A DNA stretch of 64,000 bases from NCBI RefSeq assembly GCF_024347655.1, contig NZ_AP025515.1, positions 682,001-746,000 of the forward strand, written 5' to 3'. The notes under the pieces were generated by a model. It made no database searches, had not been told where the DNA came from, and saw nothing but the letters and a program-made list of their open reading frames with translations. The stretch is from Vibrio toranzoniae (GTDB taxonomy: Bacteria > Pseudomonadota > Gammaproteobacteria > Enterobacterales > Vibrionaceae). Below are positions 1 through 8,945 of the stretch, piece by piece (position 1 is the first letter of the stretch; the number at the start of each line of letters is the position of its first letter). A program made the translations under genes and the position numbers.

Positions 1-1
1 T

Positions 2-169
2 TATTTGTATGCTCGACAAAAGGAAGGTAAACCCGCTGTACTTCACTACGCAAGGCCAACCAATAGCGAGATTCCATTGGAACCGTATTACTATCATGGG
101 GATGTGGTGAAACTAGATAAACTTGGGGATGGCTCGCAGGCAGTCAGCTTCAGTAATATTCGACCTTAG
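2..169 (+). CDS. C-terminal fragment of an unidentified protein
   Basis: An open frame runs from the window edge to a TAG at 167-169 and gives 55 residues ending in FSNIRP. The sequence is rich in tyrosine and charged residues, with a YYYHGD stretch in the middle, and looks like genuine coding. I do not recognise the family. The start and most of the gene lie upstream of the window. It converges on scrB and shares the hairpin terminator at 266-290. Confidence 0.5.
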   Translation, partial: YLYARQKEGKPAVLHYARPTNSEIPLEPYYYHGDVVKLDKLGDGSQAVSFSNIRP

Positions 170-265
170 CGTTGGTTGTTTGCTCTAAATGGACTTGAGA
201 TGCAGGGCAACAGGGAATGGACAAGGTCAGAGAGTTAGCGCAATAGTGATGTCGCAGACCAAACA

Positions 266-290
266 AAAGCCGCTGTTGAACAGCGGCTTT
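266..290. terminator. Bidirectional terminator between the edge gene and scrB
   Basis: AAAGCCGCTG (266-275) pairs perfectly with CAGCGGCTTT (281-290) around a 5-nt loop. The A run on one side and the T run on the other allow termination in both directions. It lies just after the stop codon of scrB on the minus strand. Confidence 0.8.
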
Positions 291-311
291 CTTGATGAAG
301 ATAAACGGGGT

Positions 312-1757
312 TTAATCGTCTAGCCCTTTAATTGGGCTCATCGAGTGATAAACGGTGTTCACGTCACCAGTCATCGACAATGAACTCAAATCATCAATGA
401 AGAAACGGCTGGTCATTGTGTGCTTACCGCCATTGATAAAGATTTCGATCACTGACTTATCAACATAAACCTCGATGGTTTGCTTAATGCTCAACCTCGG
501 AGCTTTTCTCACCGAGCCAAACTCTTCCGCGTAGAGTTGAGACATCTTACTGCGATCAAGCATGAACTCCGTTTCCGTGGCACTGAACACGATGTTATCA
601 CCCGCAGCATTAGCAAGCGTTAACTCAAACTCGTCCGTTTCCGTTTCAAGCTGAACCATGAAGCTGGTTGTATCCAGTTCAACAACGCTCTCAACCGCAA
701 CTGCTTCGCCTTGTAACGCTTTCAATTCAGGTAAAGCCGATTGCACCAGATAACCATCTTGGATGTGAAGCTCACGTGGCAACGACAACATGCCCGCCCA
801 CTGATGCTCATTAGATGGTGTATCAATCTCAGGCAGACCAATCCAAGCAATCAGAATGCGGCGACCTTTATCATCTAAGTAAGTCTGTGGTGCATAGAAA
901 TCGAAGCCATAATCTGGCTGCGCAATATCTTGATGGTTTTCCAGTTCTACCGAATCAAGATTTAGGCGGTCACCGACAATATAAGCCACCGAGTAGATGT
1001 TTTTGAAATCGTATGGGTTTTCGCTAGACACACCTTGTGGAGAAAACAGCATCACCGACTGATTGTCTATTTCAAAAAAATCTGGGCATTCCCACATATA
1101 GCCAAGATTGTTGTAACGAGTTTGAATTGGACCTTTGTGCTGCCAATTCATCAGGTCTCGACTGCAATATAAAGCCATTGAGCCAGTCTTTTGAGGCGTT
1201 TGAGCACCCACAACCATAAGGTAATCGTCACCCTGTTTCCACACTTTTGGGTCGCGGAAATGTTCGGTGTAGTGATCGTTTTCGATAACCACGCCATGCT
1301 TTTCTATTTTGCCGTCAGCAGACATCTTGGCAAAACATTGAGTTGGCACTCGCAACCAATTTTCATCGCGCTTGTTCCCCGTAAAGAACAACAATGCATT
1401 GTCGTTTTCAACCAATGCACCACCAGAGTAAACACCATGAGAGTCGTAATCTTGGTCTGGGTGCAGGGCAATGCCGTGGTCTTCGAAATGAATGAAGTCT
1501 TTGGTGGAAAGGTGGTACCAGTACTTCATACCATGAACTGGGCCAACTGGCGTCCATTGGTAAAATAGATGGTGATCATCATTAAAGAAACACAAGCCAT
1601 TCGGATCATTAAGCAGACCAAACTTAGGCGCAATATGGTAGCTCGGATAGCCAGCATCTTGTTTACGAAGATTGACCATCTCATCAATACTGTCTTGTGC
1701 AACCTCTTCTATACGACGATATCTTTGCTCTACCGTCCAGTTCGAGTTCAAACTCAT
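312..1757 (-). CDS. scrB: Sucrose-6-phosphate hydrolase (GH32 invertase)
   Basis: Hydrolyses cytoplasmic sucrose-6-phosphate, the product of the PTS carrier ScrA, to glucose-6-phosphate and fructose. The 481-residue protein carries the GH32 hallmarks in order: LLNDPNG with the nucleophile Asp near residue 51, FRDPKVW (the RDP box) and WECPDFF (the EC box with the acid/base Glu), followed by the C-terminal beta-sandwich region. A longer reading upstream exists, but the ATG at 1755-1757 is preferred: it follows a GAGGAG ribosome site, begins MSLNSNW, and overlaps the TGA of scrK as ATGA. That overlap suggests translational coupling. The gene is the last of the scrA-scrK-scrB unit. Confidence 0.95.
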   Translation of the reverse strand: MSLNSNWTVEQRYRRIEEVAQDSIDEMVNLRKQDAGYPSYHIAPKFGLLNDPNGLCFFNDDHHLFYQWTPVGPVHGMKYWYHLSTKDFIHFEDHGIALHPDQDYDSHGVYSGGALVENDNALLFFTGNKRDENWLRVPTQCFAKMSADGKIEKHGVVIENDHYTEHFRDPKVWKQGDDYLMVVGAQTPQKTGSMALYCSRDLMNWQHKGPIQTRYNNLGYMWECPDFFEIDNQSVMLFSPQGVSSENPYDFKNIYSVAYIVGDRLNLDSVELENHQDIAQPDYGFDFYAPQTYLDDKGRRILIAWIGLPEIDTPSNEHQWAGMLSLPRELHIQDGYLVQSALPELKALQGEAVAVESVVELDTTSFMVQLETETDEFELTLANAAGDNIVFSATETEFMLDRSKMSQLYAEEFGSVRKAPRLSIKQTIEVYVDKSVIEIFINGGKHTMTSRFFIDDLSSLSMTGDVNTVYHSMSPIKGLDD

Positions 1758-2713
1758 ACACTCTCCTCGACGGCATTCGTATTTGAAGCGTCTTTTTGAA
1801 TAAACTGAGTGAGAGCCTCTTGCGTTGGAAGTGCGGTCATTGCGCCTTTTTGCGTGGTTGCCAGTGCACCGCAACCATTCGCCCACAGGATTGCAGAATC
1901 GACAACTTGTTGATTATTCCACTCTTCATGTTGAGAAAGCTTTGCAAGCAAACCGCCAACAAAAGCATCGCCTGCGCCCGTGGTATCCACTGGCGTCACT
2001 GAGCGACCTGAAATCAACACTCCTTGTTTTTCAAATACTCGCCAAACGCCTTTCGCGCCCTGCGTAACTAAAACAAGCGTGTTGTTAAGATCTGCAATGT
2101 TAGCCAATCCTTGTTCCATCGAAGTTGAATCGGTTAAGAAATCCAGCTCTTCTTCTGAGAATTTAACCACATCAGCCAATTCAACCGCTTTCATGACCAC
2201 AGACTTAATTTCAGATGGGTTTTGCCACACTTCATCACGAAGGTTTGGATCGAAGCTGATGTAACCGCCCGCGGCTTTCATGCGTCGGATCGCTTCGAAG
2301 GTACTGCTTCGGCTTGGTTCATTAGCCAAAGAGATCGAGCAAACGTGTAGCCACTCGTTTTTCTTAAATTCGGGAATATCTTCAACAGACATAAACTGGT
2401 CGGCACTTGGCTTAACCATAAACGTAAAACTGCGCTCGCCTTGGTCATCAAGATCAACCACCACGGTTGATGTGCGTTGTTCAGGGTCCTTCACCAAACG
2501 CTCGGTATCCACACCTTCCTTTTGCAGAGTCACTTCCATAAAAGTGCCAAACGGATCGTTACCCACTCGGCCAAAAAATGCGCTTTTGCCTAAAAGGCGA
2601 GAAATCGCTACCGCGACATTGGCAGGAGCACCGCCCGGACATTTCAATAATGTCGCGTCAGTCTCCGGAATGAGGTCGACGACGGCGTCTCCAGTTACCC
2701 AAACTTGATTCAT
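1754..2713 (-). CDS. scrK: Fructokinase, PfkB family
   Basis: Phosphorylates the fructose released by ScrB to fructose-6-phosphate. The 319-residue protein is of normal length for a PfkB/ribokinase sugar kinase. It has the N-terminal GGAPANVAVA signature at residues 27-36 and the C-terminal DTTGAGDAF signature at 243-251, with the catalytic Asp at 249. The start ATG at 2711-2713 (MNQVWVTGD) follows an AAGGTAAG ribosome site; an upstream in-frame extension looks spurious. It overlaps scrB by ATGA and follows scrA after a 200-bp gap holding an internal terminator. Confidence 0.95.
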   Translation of the reverse strand: MNQVWVTGDAVVDLIPETDATLLKCPGGAPANVAVAISRLLGKSAFFGRVGNDPFGTFMEVTLQKEGVDTERLVKDPEQRTSTVVVDLDDQGERSFTFMVKPSADQFMSVEDIPEFKKNEWLHVCSISLANEPSRSSTFEAIRRMKAAGGYISFDPNLRDEVWQNPSEIKSVVMKAVELADVVKFSEEELDFLTDSTSMEQGLANIADLNNTLVLVTQGAKGVWRVFEKQGVLISGRSVTPVDTTGAGDAFVGGLLAKLSQHEEWNNQQVVDSAILWANGCGALATTQKGAMTALPTQEALTQFIQKDASNTNAVEESV

Positions 2714-2789
2714 CTTTCTTACCTTAAAACTGAAAATCATGACAATCGAAAGCAGTAGCAACCGAAAGCAAGGTGACACCTCACGCTGT

Positions 2790-2836
2790 CATGTAAAAAT
2801 ATAAAAAGGCTAGCTAAGCCAAATCACCTAGCTAGC
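2790..2836 (-). terminator. Internal terminator between scrA and scrK
   Basis: Read on the minus strand, GCTAGCTA (2836-2829) pairs with TAGCTAGC (2816-2809) around a 12-nt loop, then comes C and TTTTTATATTTTT. It lies between scrA and scrK, so it probably makes scrA mRNA more abundant than the scrKB part. Confidence 0.7.
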
Positions 2837-2913
2837 ACCCCAAAGCTTAGGAAATGAAATGAAAAGGGGGGCTTCACTTCTAGGGAGAAACGTTAAGCTG
2901 TTGCTTTAATGTT

Positions 2914-4332
2914 TTACTTGCTGCTCTCACGCAAACCTAAAACAACGGTCAGTGCAAAGGCAGTCACAAACGCGATAATCATACCTACCACGTAGTAGCC
3001 AATTTTTTCTGGCGATATTGAGATGATGCCAGGAATACCCGCGGCACCCAGTGCTTGTGCTTTCACATTGAACATCGTGATAAATGCGCTTGAAACCGCA
3101 GCAGCACAAACCGCAGCAATGAATGGGTAGCGAAGCTTCAAGTTCACGCCGAACATGGCAGGCTCAGTAATACCAAGTAAACCGGTCACACCAGAAGGAA
3201 TCGCGATACCTTTCATTTTCTTATCTTTACTCATGAAACCAACCGCCAGTGCCGCTGCACCTTGTGACACGTTAGACATCGCCGCGATAGGGAAAATGAA
3301 CGTACCGCCAGTCGTTGCGATATCCGCAAGCAGCTGAGTTTCAATAGCAATAAAGCTATGGTGCATACCAGTAATAACGAACGGCGCATAAATCAAACCG
3401 AACACCGCACCACCAATGAAGCCAGCGCTGTTGTATAGCCAGTTAAGACCATCACCCAGTAGGAAGCCGATATCACGTGTAAATGGACCCACAACCGTGA
3501 ATGTCAGTAGGCCAGTCACGAAAATAGCCAGTAGCGGCGTTAGCAAGTTATCCAGAACCGAAGGAATAACTTTACGTAGGCCAAGCTCAACTTTCGCTAG
3601 AATAAACGCAGAAACAAGAACGGGCAGTACTGAACCTTGATAACCCACTTTCTCGATTTCGAAGCCTAGAATGTTCCAAACTGGAATGCTGCCCGACACC
3701 GATGCGCCACCGAAGCCCCAGCCGTTAAGCAAATCTGGGTGAACCATCAACATACCTAAAGCCGCGCCAAGGTATGGGTTACCACCAAACTTCTTACTCG
3801 CTGAAAATGCTAATAAAATAGGTAAGTACACAAAAGGGGCATTAGCAAATGTATTGATCATGTTTGCTAAGTCGGTCAAACCCGGATTAGCGTCGATTAA
3901 AGATTTGCCATCAATGAACAAGCCTTGAGCCGTCAATAGGTTGTAGATACCCATCAACAAACCACCAGCAACAATTGCCGGAATGATTGGTACAAAGATA
4001 TCAGACAGACCTTTCACCGCGCGTTGCAGAATATTTTGGTTATCAGCACCTGCAGACGCCACATCGTTGGTCGACATTTCCGTCATTTCAGTCAGCTTAG
4101 CCAGCTCAGCATAAACTTGGTTAACGATGCCTGAGCCAAAGATGATCTGATATTGACCTGCTACTTTAAACTGGCCCTTAACCCCTTCTAGGTTATCAAT
4201 CGCCTGTTCATCAATTTTATCTTGGTCTGCAACCGCAAGACGCAGACGAGTCGCACAGTGTGCAAGTGCGGTGATATTACTTTTACCACCTAATAGAGAA
4301 AGCAGCTCTTTTGCTATTTTTGGATAATTCAT
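2914..4332 (-). CDS. scrA: PTS sucrose-specific EIIBC component
   Basis: Inner-membrane permease that imports sucrose and phosphorylates it to sucrose-6-phosphate. The 472-residue protein has an N-terminal EIIB domain with the phosphorylated Cys at residue 26 in AHCATRLRL. A linker and about ten hydrophobic segments of the EIIC domain follow from about residue 105. There is no EIIA domain, so, as in other Scr systems, phosphate must come from a separate EIIA-Glc. The ATG at 4330-4332 (MNYPKIAKEL) is chosen because the EIIB domain begins there and GGGG lies just upstream. The gene is divergent from scrR and has a ScrR-type operator at 4371-4388. Confidence 0.95.
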   Translation of the reverse strand: MNYPKIAKELLSLLGGKSNITALAHCATRLRLAVADQDKIDEQAIDNLEGVKGQFKVAGQYQIIFGSGIVNQVYAELAKLTEMTEMSTNDVASAGADNQNILQRAVKGLSDIFVPIIPAIVAGGLLMGIYNLLTAQGLFIDGKSLIDANPGLTDLANMINTFANAPFVYLPILLAFSASKKFGGNPYLGAALGMLMVHPDLLNGWGFGGASVSGSIPVWNILGFEIEKVGYQGSVLPVLVSAFILAKVELGLRKVIPSVLDNLLTPLLAIFVTGLLTFTVVGPFTRDIGFLLGDGLNWLYNSAGFIGGAVFGLIYAPFVITGMHHSFIAIETQLLADIATTGGTFIFPIAAMSNVSQGAAALAVGFMSKDKKMKGIAIPSGVTGLLGITEPAMFGVNLKLRYPFIAAVCAAAVSSAFITMFNVKAQALGAAGIPGIISISPEKIGYYVVGMIIAFVTAFALTVVLGLRESSK

Positions 4333-4370
4333 TACATACCCCATTGGATTATCATTTGAGCTTTTGAATT

Positions 4371-4388
4371 TTCGGGAACGTTTGCAAA
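4371..4388. promoter_or_regulatory. ScrR operator upstream of scrA
   Basis: TTCGGGAAC|GTTTGCAAA is a LacI-family-type imperfect palindrome centred on AAC|GTT. The same half-sites recur at 4522, 7095 and 7235. It lies 39 bp before the scrA start, where bound repressor would block transcription. Confidence 0.75.
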
Positions 4389-4438
4389 ACAAATTTTTGC
4401 TTAGAAATAACAAATGATCAAAGATAACTGCTCAATAC

Positions 4439-4454
4439 TGTGAGAATGATCTTC
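4439..4454. promoter_or_regulatory. Possible CRP site in the scrA/scrR spacer
   Basis: TGTGAGAATGATCTTC has a perfect left CRP half (TGTGA) and a poor right half. Catabolite control of sucrose genes is usual, but the match is weak. Confidence 0.3.
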
Positions 4455-4521
4455 AAATTATCTCCCTAGAATAAGAAGACAGGGTTAAAATCCCCTAATG
4501 ACAGGTGAATTTGATGCTCTG

Positions 4522-4539
4522 TTTGCAAACAATCCCAAA
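4522..4539. promoter_or_regulatory. ScrR operator upstream of scrR
   Basis: TTTGCAAAC|AATCCCAAA shares its left half with the scrY operator at 7095. It lies 27 bp before the scrR start and suggests autoregulation. Confidence 0.6.
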
Positions 4540-4566
4540 ACTAAAATTACAATTGGATAATGAATA

Positions 4567-5553
4567 ATGGCTAGTCTTCATGATGTCGCTCGTCTCGCTG
4601 GAGTTTCCAAGTCGACGGTCTCAAGAGTAATCAACGATGAGTATGGCGTAAAAGACGCAACCAAGGTGAAGGTGCGTAAAGCGGTTGAAGAGTGTGGCTA
4701 CCTCCCAAATCAAGTCGCTAAAGACTTAAAGTCTCAAAAAACCAACCTAGTTGGCGTGATTGTTCCTAGGGTTTCTTCTCACGCCACCTCTCAGGGTGTC
4801 GATGGTTTAACCGCCGTCTTAGAGCAAGCGGGCAAGCATGTTTTATTAGCGAGCACGCACCAAACACACCATAAAGAACTTGAATATATTCAAATATTTA
4901 ACCAAAAACGCGTTGAAGGCATCATCCTGTACGCCACCCACCTCGACAACAAACTAGTCAAAGCGATTCAAAGCTCTGCTGTGCCGGTGGTATTGGTGGG
5001 TCAAGACGGCTCAATGTTTAACATCCCAAGCATTGTGCACGACGACACTCGCGTAGGGTTTGAAGCGGGTAATCGCCTCATAGCGAAAGGTTGTAAGCAT
5101 ATGGGATTCATCGGCGTGCAAGGCGATGATATTGCGGTTGATAAGATGAGATCGGAAGGCTTCGGTCAATCGCTTCAATTTAACGACCTCACACTGCAAT
5201 TTCACGCCCGTGGCGACTTCACCATAGAGTCAGGTTACCAACTGGCTAAACAGTCTCTAAAAGAGCACACCAAGCTCGATGGCCTGTTCTGCGCAACTGA
5301 CCGTATCGCAATCGGTGCGATCAGAGCCATTCAAGAAGCGGGCCTCGTTCCAGGGAAAGATGTCTTGGTACTCGGCGTGGGTGACGATGAACTTGCTTCA
5401 GTATGCACACCAACGCTGTCTACGTTTAACTATGCGTTTGATAAAGCGGGAGAAAATGGAGCCAAGCTGCTGCTCGACCGTATTGAGAAAAAAGGCTTTG
5501 AAATGAGCAAGATGGTGTTGACCTTCACCACTATTAACCGAGAGTCTTGCTAG
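4567..5553 (+). CDS. scrR: LacI-family sucrose operon repressor
   Basis: Transcriptional repressor of the sucrose genes. Residues 1-55 form the LacI-type helix-turn-helix and hinge (SLHDVARLAGVSKSTVSR, then a YLPNQVAKDL-type hinge). The rest of the 328 residues is the periplasmic-binding-protein-like effector domain, starting near LVGVIVP. It is divergent from scrA and transcribed away from the operon. Four matching palindromes in the scrA, scrR and scrY control regions support its role. The effector is probably a fructose derivative, as known for ScrR proteins; this is not visible in the sequence. Confidence 0.92.
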   Translation: MASLHDVARLAGVSKSTVSRVINDEYGVKDATKVKVRKAVEECGYLPNQVAKDLKSQKTNLVGVIVPRVSSHATSQGVDGLTAVLEQAGKHVLLASTHQTHHKELEYIQIFNQKRVEGIILYATHLDNKLVKAIQSSAVPVVLVGQDGSMFNIPSIVHDDTRVGFEAGNRLIAKGCKHMGFIGVQGDDIAVDKMRSEGFGQSLQFNDLTLQFHARGDFTIESGYQLAKQSLKEHTKLDGLFCATDRIAIGAIRAIQEAGLVPGKDVLVLGVGDDELASVCTPTLSTFNYAFDKAGENGAKLLLDRIEKKGFEMSKMVLTFTTINRESC

Positions 5554-5590
5554 CAATTTATTTCAGAGATCAGGTTATCCCAAGATAAAA

Positions 5591-5630
5591 AAATGCCAAC
5601 CTTCGAGTTGAAACGATAAGGTTGGCATTT
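5591..5630. terminator. Bidirectional terminator between scrR and scrY
   Basis: AAATGCCAACCTT (5591-5603) and AAGGTTGGCATTT (5618-5630) form a perfect 13-bp stem between two convergent genes, with A-rich and T-rich flanks. Confidence 0.85.
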
Positions 5631-5688
5631 GATGATGCGACTATCACATCATGATTAACACTCTCTATCTAAACGATATATCAGGCAA

Positions 5689-7062
5689 TTAGAACCAAGT
5701 TTCCATCTGCAGTGCAAACAGAACCTCGCCGCCCTCTCCCATCGTTGCAGCATCTGCTTCAGTGCTGATCGAGTAACCATTCAGGTCTTCACTCCAATCC
5801 ACATAGCTCACAGCGAAACGCAGTTCTGGTCGGTCAAAGAAACCAGTGCTAGTTGAAAGCTTCAGTGTTGGTGCCACTGTCGCTTTGTAGAAACCGCCGC
5901 TCGCTTGCTCTGTCGAGTTGTCCAAATCCATGTACTGCAATGAACCTTCGTAAACCATCTCAAAGTTCTCTGTGAACTCTTGAGCCAATCGAACGTTTAA
6001 AGAAGCCCATGTGAACTCGTCATTCTTCTTCAGACGATCTTGGCTATGCTCTGCCATTAATGCAGGTGCTAAGCGCCAATTGTCGCCAATGCGAGTGACA
6101 CCGTAGCTAAACAGGCGAACGGCTTTTGCGTCATCCAGTAGATCACCATTTGAACCGATGCCTTTTAGCTCTGCGCCTAGGCCGCTACCCACTAACATAC
6201 CCGTTTTAGAGAAACCTTCGCTCAGACCAAAGAAGTTGTCTCCATGGTACGCAAACATTGCGTGTACACCGCTTTCAGCTGCGCCATTTAAGCGGCTATC
6301 GTTGTCTGCTGAGGTCATGCCACTCAACATCACTTGCCATTGACCAATACGGTTATTCATGGTTGCAATGTAGTTTTCTACATCTGTTGATGAGCTATCA
6401 ATCTCGCCAAAATCTCGGCCATAAATAGAAAAATTTGCTTTCCAGTTGTCGCTCATCTGAACGTCATAAACGCCCGCACCAGTACCTGATAAGAAGACAA
6501 TATCCGAATCGAAAAAGTGAATATCAAAGTTGTCGCGATCGAATCGTTTACCCGCCCAAAACGTTGCTTCAGAAAACGCTTCGGATTCAGAGAACATGCT
6601 CAGGCGGTTCAGTTCTGAATACACTTGTCGTACATTCAACTGGCTTTCACTGGCTGTCCATTCATTATTTGTTTCAGTACTGTCGGCCAACATGATACGA
6701 AACAAAGCACTAGAACCATCATCCGCAAAACGCTTATGAATCAAGTTCGCTTCAACGTAATGATCATCTTCCACACCAAGTCGTCCAACTGGTGCACCAA
6801 TCGCACCCGCCGCTGTCATGTAAGGACCAGTACCTGTCGCGCCGTTTAGGTCGTCGTTGATCAATAACCCAGAGCGTGCATAGCCGTGAAACTCAAACGA
6901 AGAAGCCTTTTCATTGGCTTCGGTAGAAACCTGCTCCGTTTGTGCAACTCTTTGTTCTAATTCATTAATACGTTGCTCTAATGCTGCAACGTCTTCACTT
7001 GCTAATACCGATGTAGTCATTAGCCCCATTGTTACAGCAACCGCTAAAGTGTGTCGTTTCAT
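5689..7062 (-). CDS. scrY: Sucrose porin, LamB/ScrY family
   Basis: Outer-membrane maltoporin-type channel for sucrose entry. The 457-residue precursor has a signal peptide (MKRHTLAVAV to VLA, cleavage after about residue 21). A short coiled coil follows (residues about 25-50, LEQRINELEQRV), as in ScrY and unlike plain LamB. The barrel begins at FHGYARSG and ends with the aromatic residue F of METWF. It is convergent with scrR and separate from scrAKB, but two ScrR-like operators lie upstream. Specificity for sucrose rather than maltose is inferred from this context. Confidence 0.88.
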   Translation of the reverse strand: MKRHTLAVAVTMGLMTTSVLASEDVAALEQRINELEQRVAQTEQVSTEANEKASSFEFHGYARSGLLINDDLNGATGTGPYMTAAGAIGAPVGRLGVEDDHYVEANLIHKRFADDGSSALFRIMLADSTETNNEWTASESQLNVRQVYSELNRLSMFSESEAFSEATFWAGKRFDRDNFDIHFFDSDIVFLSGTGAGVYDVQMSDNWKANFSIYGRDFGEIDSSSTDVENYIATMNNRIGQWQVMLSGMTSADNDSRLNGAAESGVHAMFAYHGDNFFGLSEGFSKTGMLVGSGLGAELKGIGSNGDLLDDAKAVRLFSYGVTRIGDNWRLAPALMAEHSQDRLKKNDEFTWASLNVRLAQEFTENFEMVYEGSLQYMDLDNSTEQASGGFYKATVAPTLKLSTSTGFFDRPELRFAVSYVDWSEDLNGYSISTEADAATMGEGGEVLFALQMETWF

Positions 7063-7094
7063 TCTTATGTTCTCACGTTAATTTTTTTGGATTG

Positions 7095-7112
7095 TTTGCA
7101 AACGTTCCCAAA
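7095..7112. promoter_or_regulatory. ScrR operator upstream of scrY
   Basis: TTTGCAAAC|GTTCCCAAA is almost the reverse complement of the scrA operator at 4371-4388. It lies 33 bp upstream of the scrY start. Confidence 0.75.
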
Positions 7113-7234
7113 ATAATTCGTAAGCGTATTTCGGCTTATACTTTTGATGTACAAGCTCTATATCGAAGAAGAAATAGAAATCAGTCGTGTTGATTACTTC
7201 ACTTTTTTATCTGGGTGGATGATAGATCGATACT

Positions 7235-7252
7235 TTCGGGAACGTTACCGAA
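7235..7252. promoter_or_regulatory. Second LacI-type operator upstream of scrY
   Basis: TTCGGGAAC|GTTACCGAA is a near-perfect palindrome with the same AAC|GTT centre. It sits 140 bp upstream of the first scrY site, so repression by DNA looping is possible. Confidence 0.6.
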
Positions 7253-7408
7253 AATGCATAATTCTGATAACTTTGTCACAAGTGAAATTGATTAATGGGC
7301 GAAAAATAGTGTCTCGCGCACACTAGCGATCTCAGAAAAATAGAGAGAAAATCCAGTACGATAATTAGGAAAGGCGCTACAAAATGCAACGGGTTGGCTA
7401 TAAAGATT

Positions 7409-7437
7409 AAAGCCTGAGCAGCGATTTTTCAGGCTTT
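7409..7437 (-). terminator. Terminator after the coiled-coil gene
   Basis: AAAGCCTGA (7409-7417) pairs with TCAGGCTTT (7429-7437). On the minus strand the stem is followed by a modest T-rich tract. It lies 95 bp beyond the stop at 7532. Confidence 0.55.
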
Positions 7438-7531
7438 TAAAAGGCGTTCGTTGGTAACAATAGGTCGTTTTTGAAAAGTGTATGACATTAACTAACGTAA
7501 CAGTTTATAGAAGAGTAAAGCGTTTAAAAGA

Positions 7532-7939
7532 CTACTTCCTCTTGCCCTGCTCAACCAGTTTCTCATTCCATGCCGTATTGCCGTCGCGCTTGGAGACATC
7601 GTATTCTGCACAAAACTGGGATATGGTCATATTGTTGTCGCCAGTCGCCAATTTCAATGCCAACTGGACTTGTTGAAGCTTGCTTTGCAGACGCAGGATC
7701 TGACCTGCATTTGGGCTTTTTTCTTTGGCATACTTTAAGGCTGCATGTTTACGCTCTGCCGCGCCCGCCCTGCGATCCGCTTCTGATAAAAGATATTTTA
7801 GTTGGGCTACACTTTTGCCCTTCTTGAAGGCGGGATCAAGTAGTTCAACGCATTCATCAAAAGATGGATCGATAACGTAGGGGTCAACTTTATGAGCTTG
7901 TTGACGCATCCACTCTAGTGCGAGTTTTTCATCTGACAT
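7532..7939 (-). CDS. Hypothetical cytoplasmic coiled-coil protein
   Basis: A 135-residue hydrophilic protein without signal peptide or membrane segment. The centre (about residues 45-100) is rich in K, A, L, Q and E and includes LQSKLQQVQLALKLA, which suggests a coiled coil. The C-terminus is basic (EQGKRK). The ATG at 7937-7939 has only a weak AAAGA upstream. The gene is flanked by unrelated units and has its own terminator. I do not recognise the family and assign no function. Confidence 0.65.
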   Translation of the reverse strand: MSDEKLALEWMRQQAHKVDPYVIDPSFDECVELLDPAFKKGKSVAQLKYLLSEADRRAGAAERKHAALKYAKEKSPNAGQILRLQSKLQQVQLALKLATGDNNMTISQFCAEYDVSKRDGNTAWNEKLVEQGKRK

Positions 7940-8139
7940 AATTAAATCTTTACCAAAGAAATAGCCCTATATGGTATCGCTCAATAGCAAACCGCTGCAA
8001 TAACAAATTGAATAAGTTCGTACCTTTCTAGTTTGAACCTAGTGGCAAAGACTAGCTGATCGCTAGAAAGCTACATTGCGTATATATAGTTCAGTTAATA
8101 AACAAGTCGTCAAAAAAAAAAATGAGAAGAAGAGAAGAT

Positions 8140-8841
8140 ATGAAGGACATGACCCTTTCAGGACAAGATATCCAAGCGATGGATCAGCGTGAGCGTGCTC
8201 GTTTAATTAATTCCCTATCGGGATTCAAAAGCGCAAACCTTATTGGTACCTGTGATAAACAAGGGCTAGAAAATCTTGCTGTGGTGAGTTCTGTGGTTCA
8301 TATGGGTTCGAATCCACCTTTGTTTGGCTTCATAGTCCGACCTGCAGAAAGTCGCCGCCACACATTAGAGAATATCCTAGAAACTCGACACTTCACCATT
8401 AACAGCATCGGCGCTGACTTTGTTCAAAAAGCGCATCAAACCTCGGCTCGTTATCCAAAGTCGACATCCGAATTCAAAGCTGTCGGGCTCACTCCGTACT
8501 ATGACGACATGTTCCCCGCGCCGTTCGTATTAGAAAGTGCTCTTAAAATAGGCTTGGTTTTGAAAGAGCAGATATCAATAAAGAGCAATCAAACACAAAT
8601 GTTGATTGGTGAAGTTATTACGATTCAATCCCCCAAGCGTGTCATGATGCCCGATGGCTACCTTGATTTAGAAGCGTTAGATTTAGTCACAATCTCTGGG
8701 CTTGACAGCTACCATGTTACACAAAGGCTGCATCGGTTAAGCTATGCCAAGCCAGACAAGTCTCTGTTTCCGCTGACACGAGAAGGCAGTCCAACTTCAT
8801 GGGAGGCTTTTGAATTCAATCTAACTCATTTTGTTCTGTAA
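8140..8841 (+). CDS. Flavin-reductase-like FMN-binding protein
   Basis: A 233-residue protein resembling the flavin reductase-like/FMN-binding split-barrel group. The early segment runs SANLIGTCDKQGLENLAV then SSVVHMGSNPPLFGFIVRP, the usual strand order and phosphate-binding region of that fold. Substrate and electron donor cannot be read. The ATG at 8140 follows AGAAGAAGAGAAG and is preferred over one at 8122, which sits directly after an A10 run; the choice is uncertain by six residues. It stands alone, followed by the HExxH protein gene after about 100 bp. Confidence 0.75.
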   Translation: MKDMTLSGQDIQAMDQRERARLINSLSGFKSANLIGTCDKQGLENLAVVSSVVHMGSNPPLFGFIVRPAESRRHTLENILETRHFTINSIGADFVQKAHQTSARYPKSTSEFKAVGLTPYYDDMFPAPFVLESALKIGLVLKEQISIKSNQTQMLIGEVITIQSPKRVMMPDGYLDLEALDLVTISGLDSYHVTQRLHRLSYAKPDKSLFPLTREGSPTSWEAFEFNLTHFVL

Positions 8842-8945
8842 TTGGCCGCGAAAAGTGCTAACTTTCTCTGCTTAACCCAGTTGTCCTACAACATGGCGAC
8901 ACGACATCTAAACCCTGCACTTTGCACCCAATTCCAAGGACCGCT

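Larger units (their letters stand above)
7063..7531. other. scrY control region and following spacer
   Basis: No convincing gene is present. The stretch holds two LacI-type operators (7095 and 7235) for scrY and a terminator hairpin at 7409-7437. The only longer open frame on the plus strand, 7144-7326, has no ribosome site and reads like noise. Confidence 0.6.

Noticed and set aside
7144..7326. Plus-strand small protein in the scrY control region
   Set aside because: No ribosome site, and it overlaps the 7235 operator.
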